Origin: an uncultured Flavobacteriales bacterium
GTDB lineage: Bacteria > Bacteroidota > Bacteroidia > Flavobacteriales > BACL11
Assembly: GCA_905478185.1 (NCBI GenBank)
Contig: CAJQHO010000064.1
Span: 1 to 38,949, forward strand
DNA: 38,949 bases
Reading direction: 5' to 3'
The notes under the pieces are model-generated. The model saw only the letters and a program-made list of their open reading frames with translations. It was not told where the DNA came from and did not search any database. Position 1 is the stretch's first letter; each line of letters starts with the position of its first letter. The position numbers and the translations under genes were made by a program. Of this stretch, positions 1 through 8,930 are shown piece by piece.

Positions 1-1171
1 TCCATTTATCAGGATATAAATTAGAAAATTTCTTTTCTATTTCCTTCTGCAGTAAAAATGTAGGATCAGCTGTATTATCACGCATTACAATAAAATTCTG
101 CATAGACAAATCCTGCAACCCATCACCATTAGGTTTTCTGCTTTTAGAATATTCTTCAAAGCAAGACTTTAAATCATCTCCATGCTTATCTAATAATTCA
201 TCTAACATTCTACAATCCTCAAGACTTGCATTCATACCTTGTCCATAAAACGGTACCGTTGCATGAGCAGCATCCCCAATTAACACGGAAGTATCTTTTA
301 TATGCCAAGGATAAGTTTTTATAATACCTAAGCCAGAAGTTGGATTAGCAATCCACTGTTCATATAAATCAGGAACTAAATCTAAAAAATCAGGGAAAAT
401 AGTACTGAAATAATTTTCTACCTCTGACTTTGAGTTTAGACCTTCAAAAGATTTCTCGCCTTTTTTAGGCGCAAATAAAGTACAAGTAAAACTGCCATCC
501 AAGTTAGCTAGTGCAATAAGCATAAACTCTCCTCTTGGCCAAATATGTAAGGCATTCTTATCTAATAAAAAATTTCCGTTTTTATCTGGAGGAATATGTA
601 ATTCTTTATAGTCATGATCGATTTTATTATAACTATAGTCATGATCATACTGCACTACCATTTGCTTCCTAACGGCTGAAAAAGCTCCATCAGCTCCAAT
701 TATCAAATCAGATGTGACGGTTTGATTTTGATTTGTATTAGTGTTTTCAAAAACTACACTTGCCTGTTCAAGGTTAGCTTCTACGCATTTCTCATTAAAA
801 TAAAGATTCGCTCCATTTTTTGCAGCCAATTTCATCATTAGTACATTTAATTGAGCTCTTGATACAGAATAAATTGCCTGACCATCATTTCCGTAAAGTT
901 GCTCTGTTAAATTACCTTTATCATCATGCATTATTCGTTTATCCATAGGTATAGCGATTTTCATTACCTCAGAGTCAACCCCAACCTTTTTTAATGCAGT
1001 CAAACCCCTTTTTGAAAGTGCTAAATTGATAGACTTCCCTGCAGTAATAATCTCTGAACGCAAGTCGTTTCTTCTTTCAAAAATAGAAACATGATGCCCT
1101 CTTTTGGTTAAATATAAAGCACATAATGAACCTGCTAATCCAGCTCCTACAATTGTAATATTCTTCTGCAT
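1..1171 (-). CDS. kmo: Kynurenine 3-monooxygenase (FAD-dependent), partial, 3' end cut by window start
   Basis: Not in the ORF track because it is truncated. Reverse-strand translation from ATG at 1171..1169: MQKNITIVGAGLAGSLCALYLTKRGHHVSIFERRNDLRSEIITAGKSINLALSKRGL...; later LIGDAAHATVPFYGQGMNASLEDC, typical of KMO. Start overlaps kynU stop (TAATG). Confidence 0.95.
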   Translation of the reverse strand, partial: MQKNITIVGAGLAGSLCALYLTKRGHHVSIFERRNDLRSEIITAGKSINLALSKRGLTALKKVGVDSEVMKIAIPMDKRIMHDDKGNLTEQLYGNDGQAIYSVSRAQLNVLMMKLAAKNGANLYFNEKCVEANLEQASVVFENTNTNQNQTVTSDLIIGADGAFSAVRKQMVVQYDHDYSYNKIDHDYKELHIPPDKNGNFLLDKNALHIWPRGEFMLIALANLDGSFTCTLFAPKKGEKSFEGLNSKSEVENYFSTIFPDFLDLVPDLYEQWIANPTSGLGIIKTYPWHIKDTSVLIGDAAHATVPFYGQGMNASLEDCRMLDELLDKHGDDLKSCFEEYSKSRKPNGDGLQDLSMQNFIVMRDNTADPTFLLQKEIEKKFSNLYPDKW

Positions 1172-2421
1172 TATAATTCTTCTTTTAGGATATTATAAAA
1201 ATTAAACACATCCTGAAAACTATTGTAAAGTGGAATAGGCGCCACACGAATTACGTCCGGTTCTCTCCAATCCGCAACTACTCCTTTTTCTGTAATGGAA
1301 TCAAACAAAGTTTTATTACCATTTTTGACTCGGATAGAAAGCTGGCAACCTCTTTCTTTTGGTGTAATAATTTCTATTCTATCAGTATCGATTTTATTCA
1401 ATAAATACAATAAGTAATTTGTTAATTCTTTAGATTTTGCAACTAACTTATCCATTCCCACCTCATCAAAAATAGATAGAGAAGCACGAATTGCTGCTAA
1501 AGATAAAATTGGAGGATTACTCAATTGCCACCCCTCGGCTGATTGTATAGGATTAAAACTATCTGGCATTTTAAATCTATCCTCTTTGTTGTGCCCCCAC
1601 CAACCTGCAAAACGGTTAAGTTTTGTAGCATGATGTTTTTCATGTACAAAAGCTGCTGCTACAGATCCAGGGCCAGAATTCAAGTATTTATAAGAACACC
1701 AAACTGCAAAATCAACCCCCCATTTATGCAGTTTTAATTTAATATTTCCTGCTGCATGCGCCAAATCAAAACCAACATTAATTCCCTTGGCTTGAGCAAA
1801 TTTTGTAATTTTTTCAAAGTCAAAAACCTGACCCGTATAATAGTTTACGCCTCCCAACATAATAAGTGCAATATCCTCTCCTTCTCTTTCAATTATTGCA
1901 GCAATATCTTCTGTTCGTATTGCAGATTCACCATCTCTTGGCCTTAGTTTTATCAAAGAAGTTTCCGGAGACAGTCCATGGTGTTTTATCTGAGATTCTA
2001 CTGCATAGATATCAGATGGAAATGCATCTCCCTCAATAATAATTTTATGTCTTTTTTCAGTAGGCTGGTAAAAAGAAACCATCATTAAATGCAGGTTTAC
2101 CGTTAGGGTGTTCATAGCAACCACTTCAGTTGGTTTTGCTCCAACAATTTTAGCATAACTCTCGGTTAAAAATTCATGATAAGGCATCCAAGGGTTTTTG
2201 GCATGAAAATGTCCTTCCACCCCAAAAGTAGCCCAATCTTCCAACTCCTGATTTAAGAATTCCTTGGTGCGTTTAGGCTGCAATCCGAGTGAGTTCCCAC
2301 ACATGTAAATATGCTCTTCTCCATTTTTTTGCAATGGAATATGAAACTCATTTCTATAATTACTTAATTCATCTTTTGCATCTAAACTTAATGCGAAATC
2401 TGCTGTATTTTTATACTTCAT
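1171..2421 (-). CDS. kynU: Kynureninase (PLP-dependent)
   Basis: MCGNSLGLQPKRTKEFLNQELEDWATFGVEGHF, FDLAHAAGNIKLKLHKWGVDFAVWCSYKYLNSGPG (PLP lysine region); sits between kmo and the other kynurenine genes. Confidence 0.97.
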   Translation of the reverse strand: MKYKNTADFALSLDAKDELSNYRNEFHIPLQKNGEEHIYMCGNSLGLQPKRTKEFLNQELEDWATFGVEGHFHAKNPWMPYHEFLTESYAKIVGAKPTEVVAMNTLTVNLHLMMVSFYQPTEKRHKIIIEGDAFPSDIYAVESQIKHHGLSPETSLIKLRPRDGESAIRTEDIAAIIEREGEDIALIMLGGVNYYTGQVFDFEKITKFAQAKGINVGFDLAHAAGNIKLKLHKWGVDFAVWCSYKYLNSGPGSVAAAFVHEKHHATKLNRFAGWWGHNKEDRFKMPDSFNPIQSAEGWQLSNPPILSLAAIRASLSIFDEVGMDKLVAKSKELTNYLLYLLNKIDTDRIEIITPKERGCQLSIRVKNGNKTLFDSITEKGVVADWREPDVIRVAPIPLYNSFQDVFNFYNILKEEL

Positions 2422-3211
2422 TTATCTTGTAAATTATGGGTCTGCTTGGTGCTGCATCCGAAACAAATGCAGGGATTTGCAGATTTAATAGATAGGTTCC
2501 ATCTTCCACAGAAGAAGGAACAAAAATCATTTCTGTAATGGTTTTATTTTGGGTGTTCGGATTCAACTCTTTCCCTTTTGTTTCCCAAAAAATACTATGA
2601 GCAGATAGATGTCCGTCATCAAACAATCTATCTACTGAAGGAGTGTCCACCAATAAATGTTTCACTCCTAAACTTACTAGATAATCCATTGCATCTATAC
2701 TAAAAAAAGCAGGAGTTTCTTTCATATAATCTCTACTTTTCTTTTCTTCAGAATTAGGAAGTGTTCGTATAATAATTCCTTTTAATAACTCAATATTGAC
2801 TCCTTTGAGTTGAATTTCCAAATCCTCCTTGGTGATTACTAAATCCTCTTTATTTAAATCAGGAGTATAATTTTCATTAGTATTTTTTGGAATAACCGAA
2901 ACTAAAGTTGATGGAATTAATTCATCATTCAAAGACGATAATATATCAATTATTTCATCTGTAATATGACCAATACATTCTGTATGCGTTCCGTTACAAT
3001 GAGGAGTAAAACTATAGGTTTCAAAATTACAAGGGCCTCCTTTTCGTGTATCGCCAATAAATTGTCCGTCCTGGTAAGGTGCTGAACTTGCTCTATCAAC
3101 CCCATAAGTATTGGGCTGTTCTCCATTAAAATTTAAAGGAATAGAAATGTCATTTCCTTTAGAGAAATCAACTTGACATTTTGAGTTTCCTATTTCTACT
3201 ACTGCCTTCAT
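2411..3211 (-). CDS. Cyclase-family metal-dependent hydrolase, putative kynurenine formamidase
   Basis: HxNGTHTExxGH motif (PHCNGTHTECIGHI) resembling the cyclase-family HxGTHxDxxxH metal site; operon position fits the arylformamidase step. Confidence 0.75.
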   Translation of the reverse strand: MKAVVEIGNSKCQVDFSKGNDISIPLNFNGEQPNTYGVDRASSAPYQDGQFIGDTRKGGPCNFETYSFTPHCNGTHTECIGHITDEIIDILSSLNDELIPSTLVSVIPKNTNENYTPDLNKEDLVITKEDLEIQLKGVNIELLKGIIIRTLPNSEEKKSRDYMKETPAFFSIDAMDYLVSLGVKHLLVDTPSVDRLFDDGHLSAHSIFWETKGKELNPNTQNKTITEMIFVPSSVEDGTYLLNLQIPAFVSDAAPSRPIIYKINEV

Positions 3212-4230
3212 TATATGAAATCTTCTTTTTTCATATTTAACCAGTTCAATGCATTAACAGAAAGTAATTTCTCTTTTACATTAATTGGGTAAGGCATAGC
3301 ATGTATCAATTTTCCTGGGTCCAATTCTCCTAAAGGGAAAGGGTAATCAGTACCCAAAGCCACTTTATCTTCACCTACTAATTCCACAAGATACTCCAAC
3401 ATCTTATCATCATGTACCAAAGAATCTAACCAAAATTCTCCTAAATAATCTTTTGGATTTACATTATTATCCACCGCAACCAAATCCGGACGCACATTAA
3501 ATCCATGCTCAATTCTTCCGATAGTTGCAGGGAAAGAACCTCCACCATGAGCAAAAGCAACTCTCAATTTTGGAAATTTTTGAAACACGCCACTAAAGAT
3601 CATAGAACAAATTGCAAGAGAAGTTTCCATTGGCATACCTACTAACCATGAGAGCCAATACTTATCCATTTTCTCTTTTGCCATCCACCACCAAGGGTGA
3701 ATAAAAATACACATGTCCAACTCCTCACATGCTGCATAAAAAGGGACAAAGGAAGGGTCGTCCAAGTTTAAACTATTGATATGAGAGCCAATTTGAACTC
3801 CTTTAAAGCCTAATTTTTTAGCTCTTTCTAATTCTTTAATTGCCATGTCAGTGTTCTGCATAGGCACATTTGCCAAGCCAACAAATCTTTTAGGATTTGC
3901 ATCCACTACTTTTATCAAATCATCATTTATAAATTTAGAAATATCCGATCCATCTCTAGGACTAGTCCAATACGAAAACATAACCGGAACGGTAGATAAA
4001 ACCTGAACATCAACATCCTGATGATCACATTCAGTAATTCTCAATTCAGGATCCCAACAGTTTGATTCTACTTCTCTAAAAAACTGATCATTCATCATCA
4101 TTTTAGCACAACAAGGTTTATGGTGTTCTAATTGTACAAACTCTCCATACCCAAATCGTTTATTGAAGTTAGGGATATCCTTTGGTAGGATATGAGTGTG
4201 AATGTCAATCGTAAATAATTTCTTCTTCAT
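3211..4230 (-). CDS. ACMSD: 2-amino-3-carboxymuconate-6-semialdehyde decarboxylase (ACMSD)
   Basis: TIDIHTHILPKDIPNF, HPWWWMAKEKMDKYWLSWLVGMPMETSLAICSMI, FAHGGGSFPATIGRIEHGF, LGTDYPFPLGELDPGK closely resemble ACMSD. Likely start is MKKKLFTIDIHTH at 4230; the track ORF extends upstream to 4272 into the previous gene. Confidence 0.95.
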   Translation of the reverse strand: MKKKLFTIDIHTHILPKDIPNFNKRFGYGEFVQLEHHKPCCAKMMMNDQFFREVESNCWDPELRITECDHQDVDVQVLSTVPVMFSYWTSPRDGSDISKFINDDLIKVVDANPKRFVGLANVPMQNTDMAIKELERAKKLGFKGVQIGSHINSLNLDDPSFVPFYAACEELDMCIFIHPWWWMAKEKMDKYWLSWLVGMPMETSLAICSMIFSGVFQKFPKLRVAFAHGGGSFPATIGRIEHGFNVRPDLVAVDNNVNPKDYLGEFWLDSLVHDDKMLEYLVELVGEDKVALGTDYPFPLGELDPGKLIHAMPYPINVKEKLLSVNALNWLNMKKEDFI

Positions 4231-4232
4231 AT

Positions 4233-4760
4233 TTATATAAATCGTTTGTCTATTTCCATGATGTGTCCGCAACTATTACAAGTTCTTTTGTCTTCTGAAG
4301 AATAAAATTCTTTAAATCTTGGTTGAAAATCTTTTTCTACATTGGTAAGTTGAAAATAAGTGTCATGAAGTGGCTCGTTACATTTATCGCAAAACCACAT
4401 AAGCCCATCTCTTTCTTTTGCAGTTCTTTTGCATTCAATTACTAAACCAATTGAACCTTCTGAACGCATAGGAGAATGGGGGACTTTTGCTGGCAATAAA
4501 AATACTTCTCCTTCTTTAACTGGCACATCAATAGCCTTTCCATCTTCTTGAATACGCACTACAATATCTCCTTTTATCTGATAAAAGAATTCTTCTGTTT
4601 CATTGTAATGAAAATCCTTACGGACATTCGGACCACCCACTACCATGATAATAAAATCTTCCGATTCAGTATACACACATTTATTCCCAACTGGGGGTTT
4701 TAATAAATCTTTATTATCTTCTATCCATTGTAGGAAATTGAAAGGTTTTCTAATACTCAT
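4233..4760 (-). CDS. nbaC: 3-hydroxyanthranilate 3,4-dioxygenase
   Basis: Cupin with HYNETEEFFYQIKGDIVVRIQEDGK and HSPMRSEGSIGLVIE plus C-terminal rubredoxin-like CxxC pairs (CDKC...CNSC). Confidence 0.96.
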   Translation of the reverse strand: MSIRKPFNFLQWIEDNKDLLKPPVGNKCVYTESEDFIIMVVGGPNVRKDFHYNETEEFFYQIKGDIVVRIQEDGKAIDVPVKEGEVFLLPAKVPHSPMRSEGSIGLVIECKRTAKERDGLMWFCDKCNEPLHDTYFQLTNVEKDFQPRFKEFYSSEDKRTCNSCGHIMEIDKRFI

Positions 4761-4764
4761 AATT

Positions 4765-5187
4765 TTAGGTTTTAATGGTTGCTATTACTTTTAATTCTAT
4801 TGCAATTGGAGTTGGTAAACTCTTTATTTCAATAGTAGTTCTGCAGGGTTGATTATCTTTAAAATATTCGGCATAAATTTTATTGTAGGTATTAAAATCA
4901 TCCTTCATATTGGTAAGGAAAACTTGAACATCTACCATGTTATCCCAAGATGAACCTGCATCTTCTAAAATAAAACGGATGTTATCAAAAACAGAATGAC
5001 ATTGCGTTTCTATATCATAACTTTCAATCTCTCCTACACTATTCAAAGTTACTCCCGGAATATCTGTTTGTCCTGCTTTTCTGGGTCCTACTCCTGATAA
5101 GTACAATATATTGCCAACCTTGCGAGCATGAGGATATAATCCTACTGCTTGTGGTGCTCTATCTGAATTAAATTTTTCTCCGTTCAT
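4765..5187 (-). CDS. RidA/YjgF family, probable 2-aminomuconate deaminase
   Basis: SDRAPQAVGLYPHARKVGNILYLSGVGPR...VFLTNMKDDFNTYNKIYAEYF...RTTIEIKSLPTPIAIELKVIA; location between haao and AMS dehydrogenase. Confidence 0.88.
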   Translation of the reverse strand: MNGEKFNSDRAPQAVGLYPHARKVGNILYLSGVGPRKAGQTDIPGVTLNSVGEIESYDIETQCHSVFDNIRFILEDAGSSWDNMVDVQVFLTNMKDDFNTYNKIYAEYFKDNQPCRTTIEIKSLPTPIAIELKVIATIKT

Positions 5188-5191
5188 TTTT

Positions 5192-5644
5192 CTAAATTTC
5201 TTTATACATATAATAATGAGGTCCTATTGCTTCAATATCAAAAAGCTCTCCGATAATCTTAAATCCTACAGATTTATAAAAACTGACTGCCACTAAACGG
5301 GCATTACACCACAGCATATCACAGTCTCTTTTTTTAAGTTCTTTAAATGATTCTTCCATCAAATCTGAAGCATAACCTTTTCTTTGAAATCGAGAGTCAG
5401 TTGCCATTCCTCTTAATCTATATGCTCTGTTTGATTTTATCTTTATTGATTTTTCAGGATAATATGAAGCGCATGTTACAATCTTTTCACCTACAATACA
5501 AGCCATGTGAAAAGTCCCTGCTTCATAATCCTCTATATAGGAAGTAGTAGAAAAATCTTGTCCTTTTCTTAACTCAGAATGCCTTAAAGGTCTGACTTTT
5601 TTAGCCTCTACTTTTCTTATATTTACTTTCAATTGTGTTGTCAT
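5192..5644 (-). CDS. GNAT family N-acetyltransferase
   Basis: RLRGMATDSRFQRKGYASDLMEESFKEL (acetyl-CoA binding loop) and NARLVAVSFYKSVGFKIIGE. Confidence 0.88.
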   Translation of the reverse strand: MTTQLKVNIRKVEAKKVRPLRHSELRKGQDFSTTSYIEDYEAGTFHMACIVGEKIVTCASYYPEKSIKIKSNRAYRLRGMATDSRFQRKGYASDLMEESFKELKKRDCDMLWCNARLVAVSFYKSVGFKIIGELFDIEAIGPHYYMYKEI

Positions 5645-5646
5645 CT

Positions 5647-7089
5647 TTAAATCTTAACGCATATATTTTTAGGTTCAGTGAAAAACTGAAGGGACTTAAA
5701 GCCTCCTTCTCTTCCAACGCCTGATTGTTTCATTCCTCCAAAAGGGATTCGTAAATCTCGTAAAAGCCATGTGTTAATCCACACAATTCCAGAGTCAATA
5801 TTTGCAGCAACTCTGTGGGCTTTACTTATATTTTCGGTAAAGATAGATGCTGATAATCCATACTTAGTTGAATTGGCCATTTCCACTACTTCTTCTTCTG
5901 TTTTAAAAGGAATTAAGGAAACAACAGGTCCGAAAATCTCCTCTTGATTTATATCACAATCAGAAGAAAGTCCCTCAATAATTGTTGGCTGAACATAGTA
6001 CCCATCTTTTAGCTCTCCTTCTAGTATTTCTCTTTCTCCTCCAATTAAAATATTTCCTCCTAAAGTTTTTGCTAACTCAATTTTTGCTAGGATTTTTTCC
6101 ATATGATTCTTGGAAACTACTGCTCCTAAATTAGATGTAGTGTCTTTTGGGTCACCTACTTTTAATTTTGCTGTTTTAGCAACTAAAGCATCTCTAAATT
6201 TATCGTAAATTTCTTCTTGAATAAACAGGCGAGAACCACACAAACAAATTTGCCCCTGATTGGTAAATGCTGCACGAGACGCCATACTAACGGACTTATC
6301 AAAATCAGCATCTGCAAAAACAATATTTGGATTTTTTCCTCCCATTTCCAATGAAAGTTTTTTGAACATTGGTGCTGTTACAGAAGCAATATGTTTTCCG
6401 GTAAGAGTACCTCCCGTAAAGGAAACAATCGGCACATCAGGATGCATAGTTAATGGGTCTCCCGTTTTACTTCCTAATCCATGAACGATATTCAATACGC
6501 CTTTCGGTAATCCTGCCTCAATACAAATTTTACTTAGTAAATAAGCGGTCATTGGAGTAACTTCAGAAGGTTTTGCGACTACTGTATTTCCTGCAGCTAG
6601 TGCAGGGGCAATTTTCCAAGTCAATAAATAAAGGGGTAAATTCCATGGAGAAATACAGGCTGCTACTCCTACTGGTTGACGCAAAGTATAGTTGATTGCC
6701 ATACCGTCCATTTCATGCATTTCAGAACTATCATGAAGGATTGCTCCTGCAAAAAATCGAATATTAGCAGGTGCTCTTGGGATATCCACATGAGCGGCTA
6801 AAGTTTCTGGTTTTCCATTGTCTTTACTTTCAGCTTTTATCAATTCATCTGAATACTTTTCAATCGTATCAGCTAACTTCATTAGGATATCAGAACGCTT
6901 TTGTTTTGGAGTTTTACTCCAACCTTTAAACGCTTCTTTGGCAGCTGCAACCGCATTGTCAATATCCTGCTTTTCAGAGTCTGGAATTAAAGAATACACC
7001 TCCCCGTTAGATGGATTGTAGTTATCTAAATAATTTCCGTTTGTTGGTGCTACCAACTCTCCATTTATATAATTTAAAATCTTTTCCAT
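5647..7089 (-). CDS. amnC: Aldehyde dehydrogenase, probable 2-aminomuconate 6-semialdehyde dehydrogenase
   Basis: ISPWNLPLYLLTWKIAPALAAGNTVVAKPSE, LEMGGKNPNIVFADAD, NQGQICLCGSR (catalytic Cys); resembles the ALDH8A1/AMSDH group; in kynurenine operon. Confidence 0.92.
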   Translation of the reverse strand: MEKILNYINGELVAPTNGNYLDNYNPSNGEVYSLIPDSEKQDIDNAVAAAKEAFKGWSKTPKQKRSDILMKLADTIEKYSDELIKAESKDNGKPETLAAHVDIPRAPANIRFFAGAILHDSSEMHEMDGMAINYTLRQPVGVAACISPWNLPLYLLTWKIAPALAAGNTVVAKPSEVTPMTAYLLSKICIEAGLPKGVLNIVHGLGSKTGDPLTMHPDVPIVSFTGGTLTGKHIASVTAPMFKKLSLEMGGKNPNIVFADADFDKSVSMASRAAFTNQGQICLCGSRLFIQEEIYDKFRDALVAKTAKLKVGDPKDTTSNLGAVVSKNHMEKILAKIELAKTLGGNILIGGEREILEGELKDGYYVQPTIIEGLSSDCDINQEEIFGPVVSLIPFKTEEEVVEMANSTKYGLSASIFTENISKAHRVAANIDSGIVWINTWLLRDLRIPFGGMKQSGVGREGGFKSLQFFTEPKNICVKI

Positions 7090-7868
7090 TACAAACTAGC
7101 TGTTCTACCACCATCAACTGGGAGGTTAATTCCGTTAATATAACTTGCTGCTGGGCTACATAAAAAGGCCACAGCATTTGCAGTTTCATATGCCTGGCCA
7201 AATCTATTAGCTGGCACAGATGATTTCATTGTGTTTGCAATTTCTTCTTCTGTTTTTCCTTGTACAGATGCTTTCTTTGTAATTAAAGTTTTCAATCGGT
7301 TAGTATCCGTAAATCCTGGCAATACATTGTTTACCGTAATTCCGTAAGCTCCTACTTCAATAGAAAGTGTTTTTGCCCAGTTAGCAACTGCCGCACGGAT
7401 GGTATTAGAAACTCCCAACCCTGGAATTGGGGCTTTTACTGAAGTAGAAATAATATTTATAATTCTTCCAAAACCTTCTTTTTTCATTCCTTCAATAACT
7501 TTCTGAACCAAAATCTGATTGTTTACCAAATGCATTCTGAATGCATCCTCAAAAGAATCTGTTTTTGCATCAGTAATAGGCCCTCCTGCTGGTCCTCCGG
7601 TATTATTTATCAAAATATGATAAGTTCCTTTTAAAAGATTCACTTCTTCTTTTAGTTTTTCAGTGTCCGAAAAATCAATACAAACAAAAGAATGAATTTG
7701 CCCTTGGGATTTATCCAAATCATTTAACACATTTAAAAGTTTACTTTCATTACGGGCAATTAGCGTGATGTTTGCTCCTAATTTTGCCAACTCAATAGCA
7801 GAGGCTTCTCCAATTCCTTGGGTACTTCCACACACAATTGCATTTTTATTTTTTAAATCTAAGTTCAT
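7089..7868 (-). CDS. Short-chain dehydrogenase/reductase-like protein with atypical active site
   Basis: Rossmann CGSTQGIG, INNTGGPAGGP; the YxxxK position reads SNTIR; C-terminal INLPVDGGRTASL. Confidence 0.88.
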   Translation of the reverse strand: MNLDLKNKNAIVCGSTQGIGEASAIELAKLGANITLIARNESKLLNVLNDLDKSQGQIHSFVCIDFSDTEKLKEEVNLLKGTYHILINNTGGPAGGPITDAKTDSFEDAFRMHLVNNQILVQKVIEGMKKEGFGRIINIISTSVKAPIPGLGVSNTIRAAVANWAKTLSIEVGAYGITVNNVLPGFTDTNRLKTLITKKASVQGKTEEEIANTMKSSVPANRFGQAYETANAVAFLCSPAASYINGINLPVDGGRTASL

Positions 7869-8927
7869 TTATTCTATAATTATTTTTTTCTCTACCGTTC
7901 CATTTTCAAAGATGTAAAACAGTGGAGTATTTCTTATTTCTTTTGTTTCTCTTCCTAAAATATCTGTTATTTTGAGGAGTTCTTTATTTGTAACCTGTTC
8001 TTCTATTGATGTTGAACCACTGCAATTTGTACTAAAATAATGTTGAGAATCAATATTTGTCCAATTAGCGTTTGAATAAGAATCATCATCAACATTAATA
8101 CAAGTAAGATTTGGATTTCCTGTTGTATAAAAATTATAAAAATTTATATTATTTCCATTTCTTATGTCAAGACTTATCAGTTGATTATCTCTACAACTAA
8201 AAGAACGTACTGCAGTTGCTCCACTTACATCAAGTGATATAAGGTTGTTGTTTGAGCAATACAAATTATTTAAAACAGAAGCTCCACTTACATTTAGACT
8301 TGTTAGATTATTACTAGAACAATCCAAATTAAATAAAGAAGTATTAGTACTAATATTAAGATTTGTTAAATTATTATCATCACAATCTAAAGAAGTTAAA
8401 CTAGTAAAATCTTCTATTCCTGTTAAGTCATTAATATTAAGACTGCTTAAATGTAATTCTGTTACAGTATCTATAGCTGAGGTATAAACATTATCATCAT
8501 TAGAAATTCCATTGCCTAGTCCATTTGATTCTAAATAAGTTTCAAAACTATCATCAGGGACATAAGTTAGTGTGGCAGATCCATTAACAACCGTGAACTC
8601 TCCAATCATTCCATTTGGAATATGAGGAGTGCAAACATATTCATATTTGCCTGCAACTTGAGGGATATATTGGAAAAATGTATCGGCAGGCATTTGCCAT
8701 ACTTGATCAAAAGAAGCTGCTCCAACAGGAATGTTATCAGACGTTATAGTATGAAGCATCATTGGAAGTAATCCAGCAAAAGGTTCCCACTCCAAAGTGT
8801 CACCCAATTGGATTGTAATACTAGCTGGAACGAACTGATAATAGCCCCCCCATACTCCTATTGTATGTATTGTACCTTTTGAACTAAAAGAAGAAAGAAT
8901 AAATAATGCCAGTAGTAGTTTTTTCAT
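7869..8927 (-). CDS. Secreted cupredoxin + leucine-rich-repeat protein with T9SS C-terminal sorting domain
   Basis: Signal peptide MKKLLLALFILSSFSSKG; type I Cu motif H...VCTPHIPNGM (C-x2-H-x4-M); LRRs LTSLDCDDNNLTNLNIS/NLDCSSNNLTSLNVS/NLYCSNNNLISLDVS; C-terminus LLKITDILGRETKE...YIFENGTVEKKIIIE. Confidence 0.88.
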   Translation of the reverse strand: MKKLLLALFILSSFSSKGTIHTIGVWGGYYQFVPASITIQLGDTLEWEPFAGLLPMMLHTITSDNIPVGAASFDQVWQMPADTFFQYIPQVAGKYEYVCTPHIPNGMIGEFTVVNGSATLTYVPDDSFETYLESNGLGNGISNDDNVYTSAIDTVTELHLSSLNINDLTGIEDFTSLTSLDCDDNNLTNLNISTNTSLFNLDCSSNNLTSLNVSGASVLNNLYCSNNNLISLDVSGATAVRSFSCRDNQLISLDIRNGNNINFYNFYTTGNPNLTCINVDDDSYSNANWTNIDSQHYFSTNCSGSTSIEEQVTNKELLKITDILGRETKEIRNTPLFYIFENGTVEKKIIIE

Positions 8928-8930
8928 AAT

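Noticed and set aside
4231-4272. N-terminal extension MRTHHGNRQTIYIN of ACMSD in the ORF track
   Set aside because: Overlaps the 3' end of haao in another frame; ACMSD homology begins at MKKKLFTIDIHTH.
8088-8465. Repeated ~60-nt units considered as a DNA tandem repeat or CRISPR-like array
   Set aside because: They encode leucine-rich repeats; the periodicity is at protein level and the DNA units differ.
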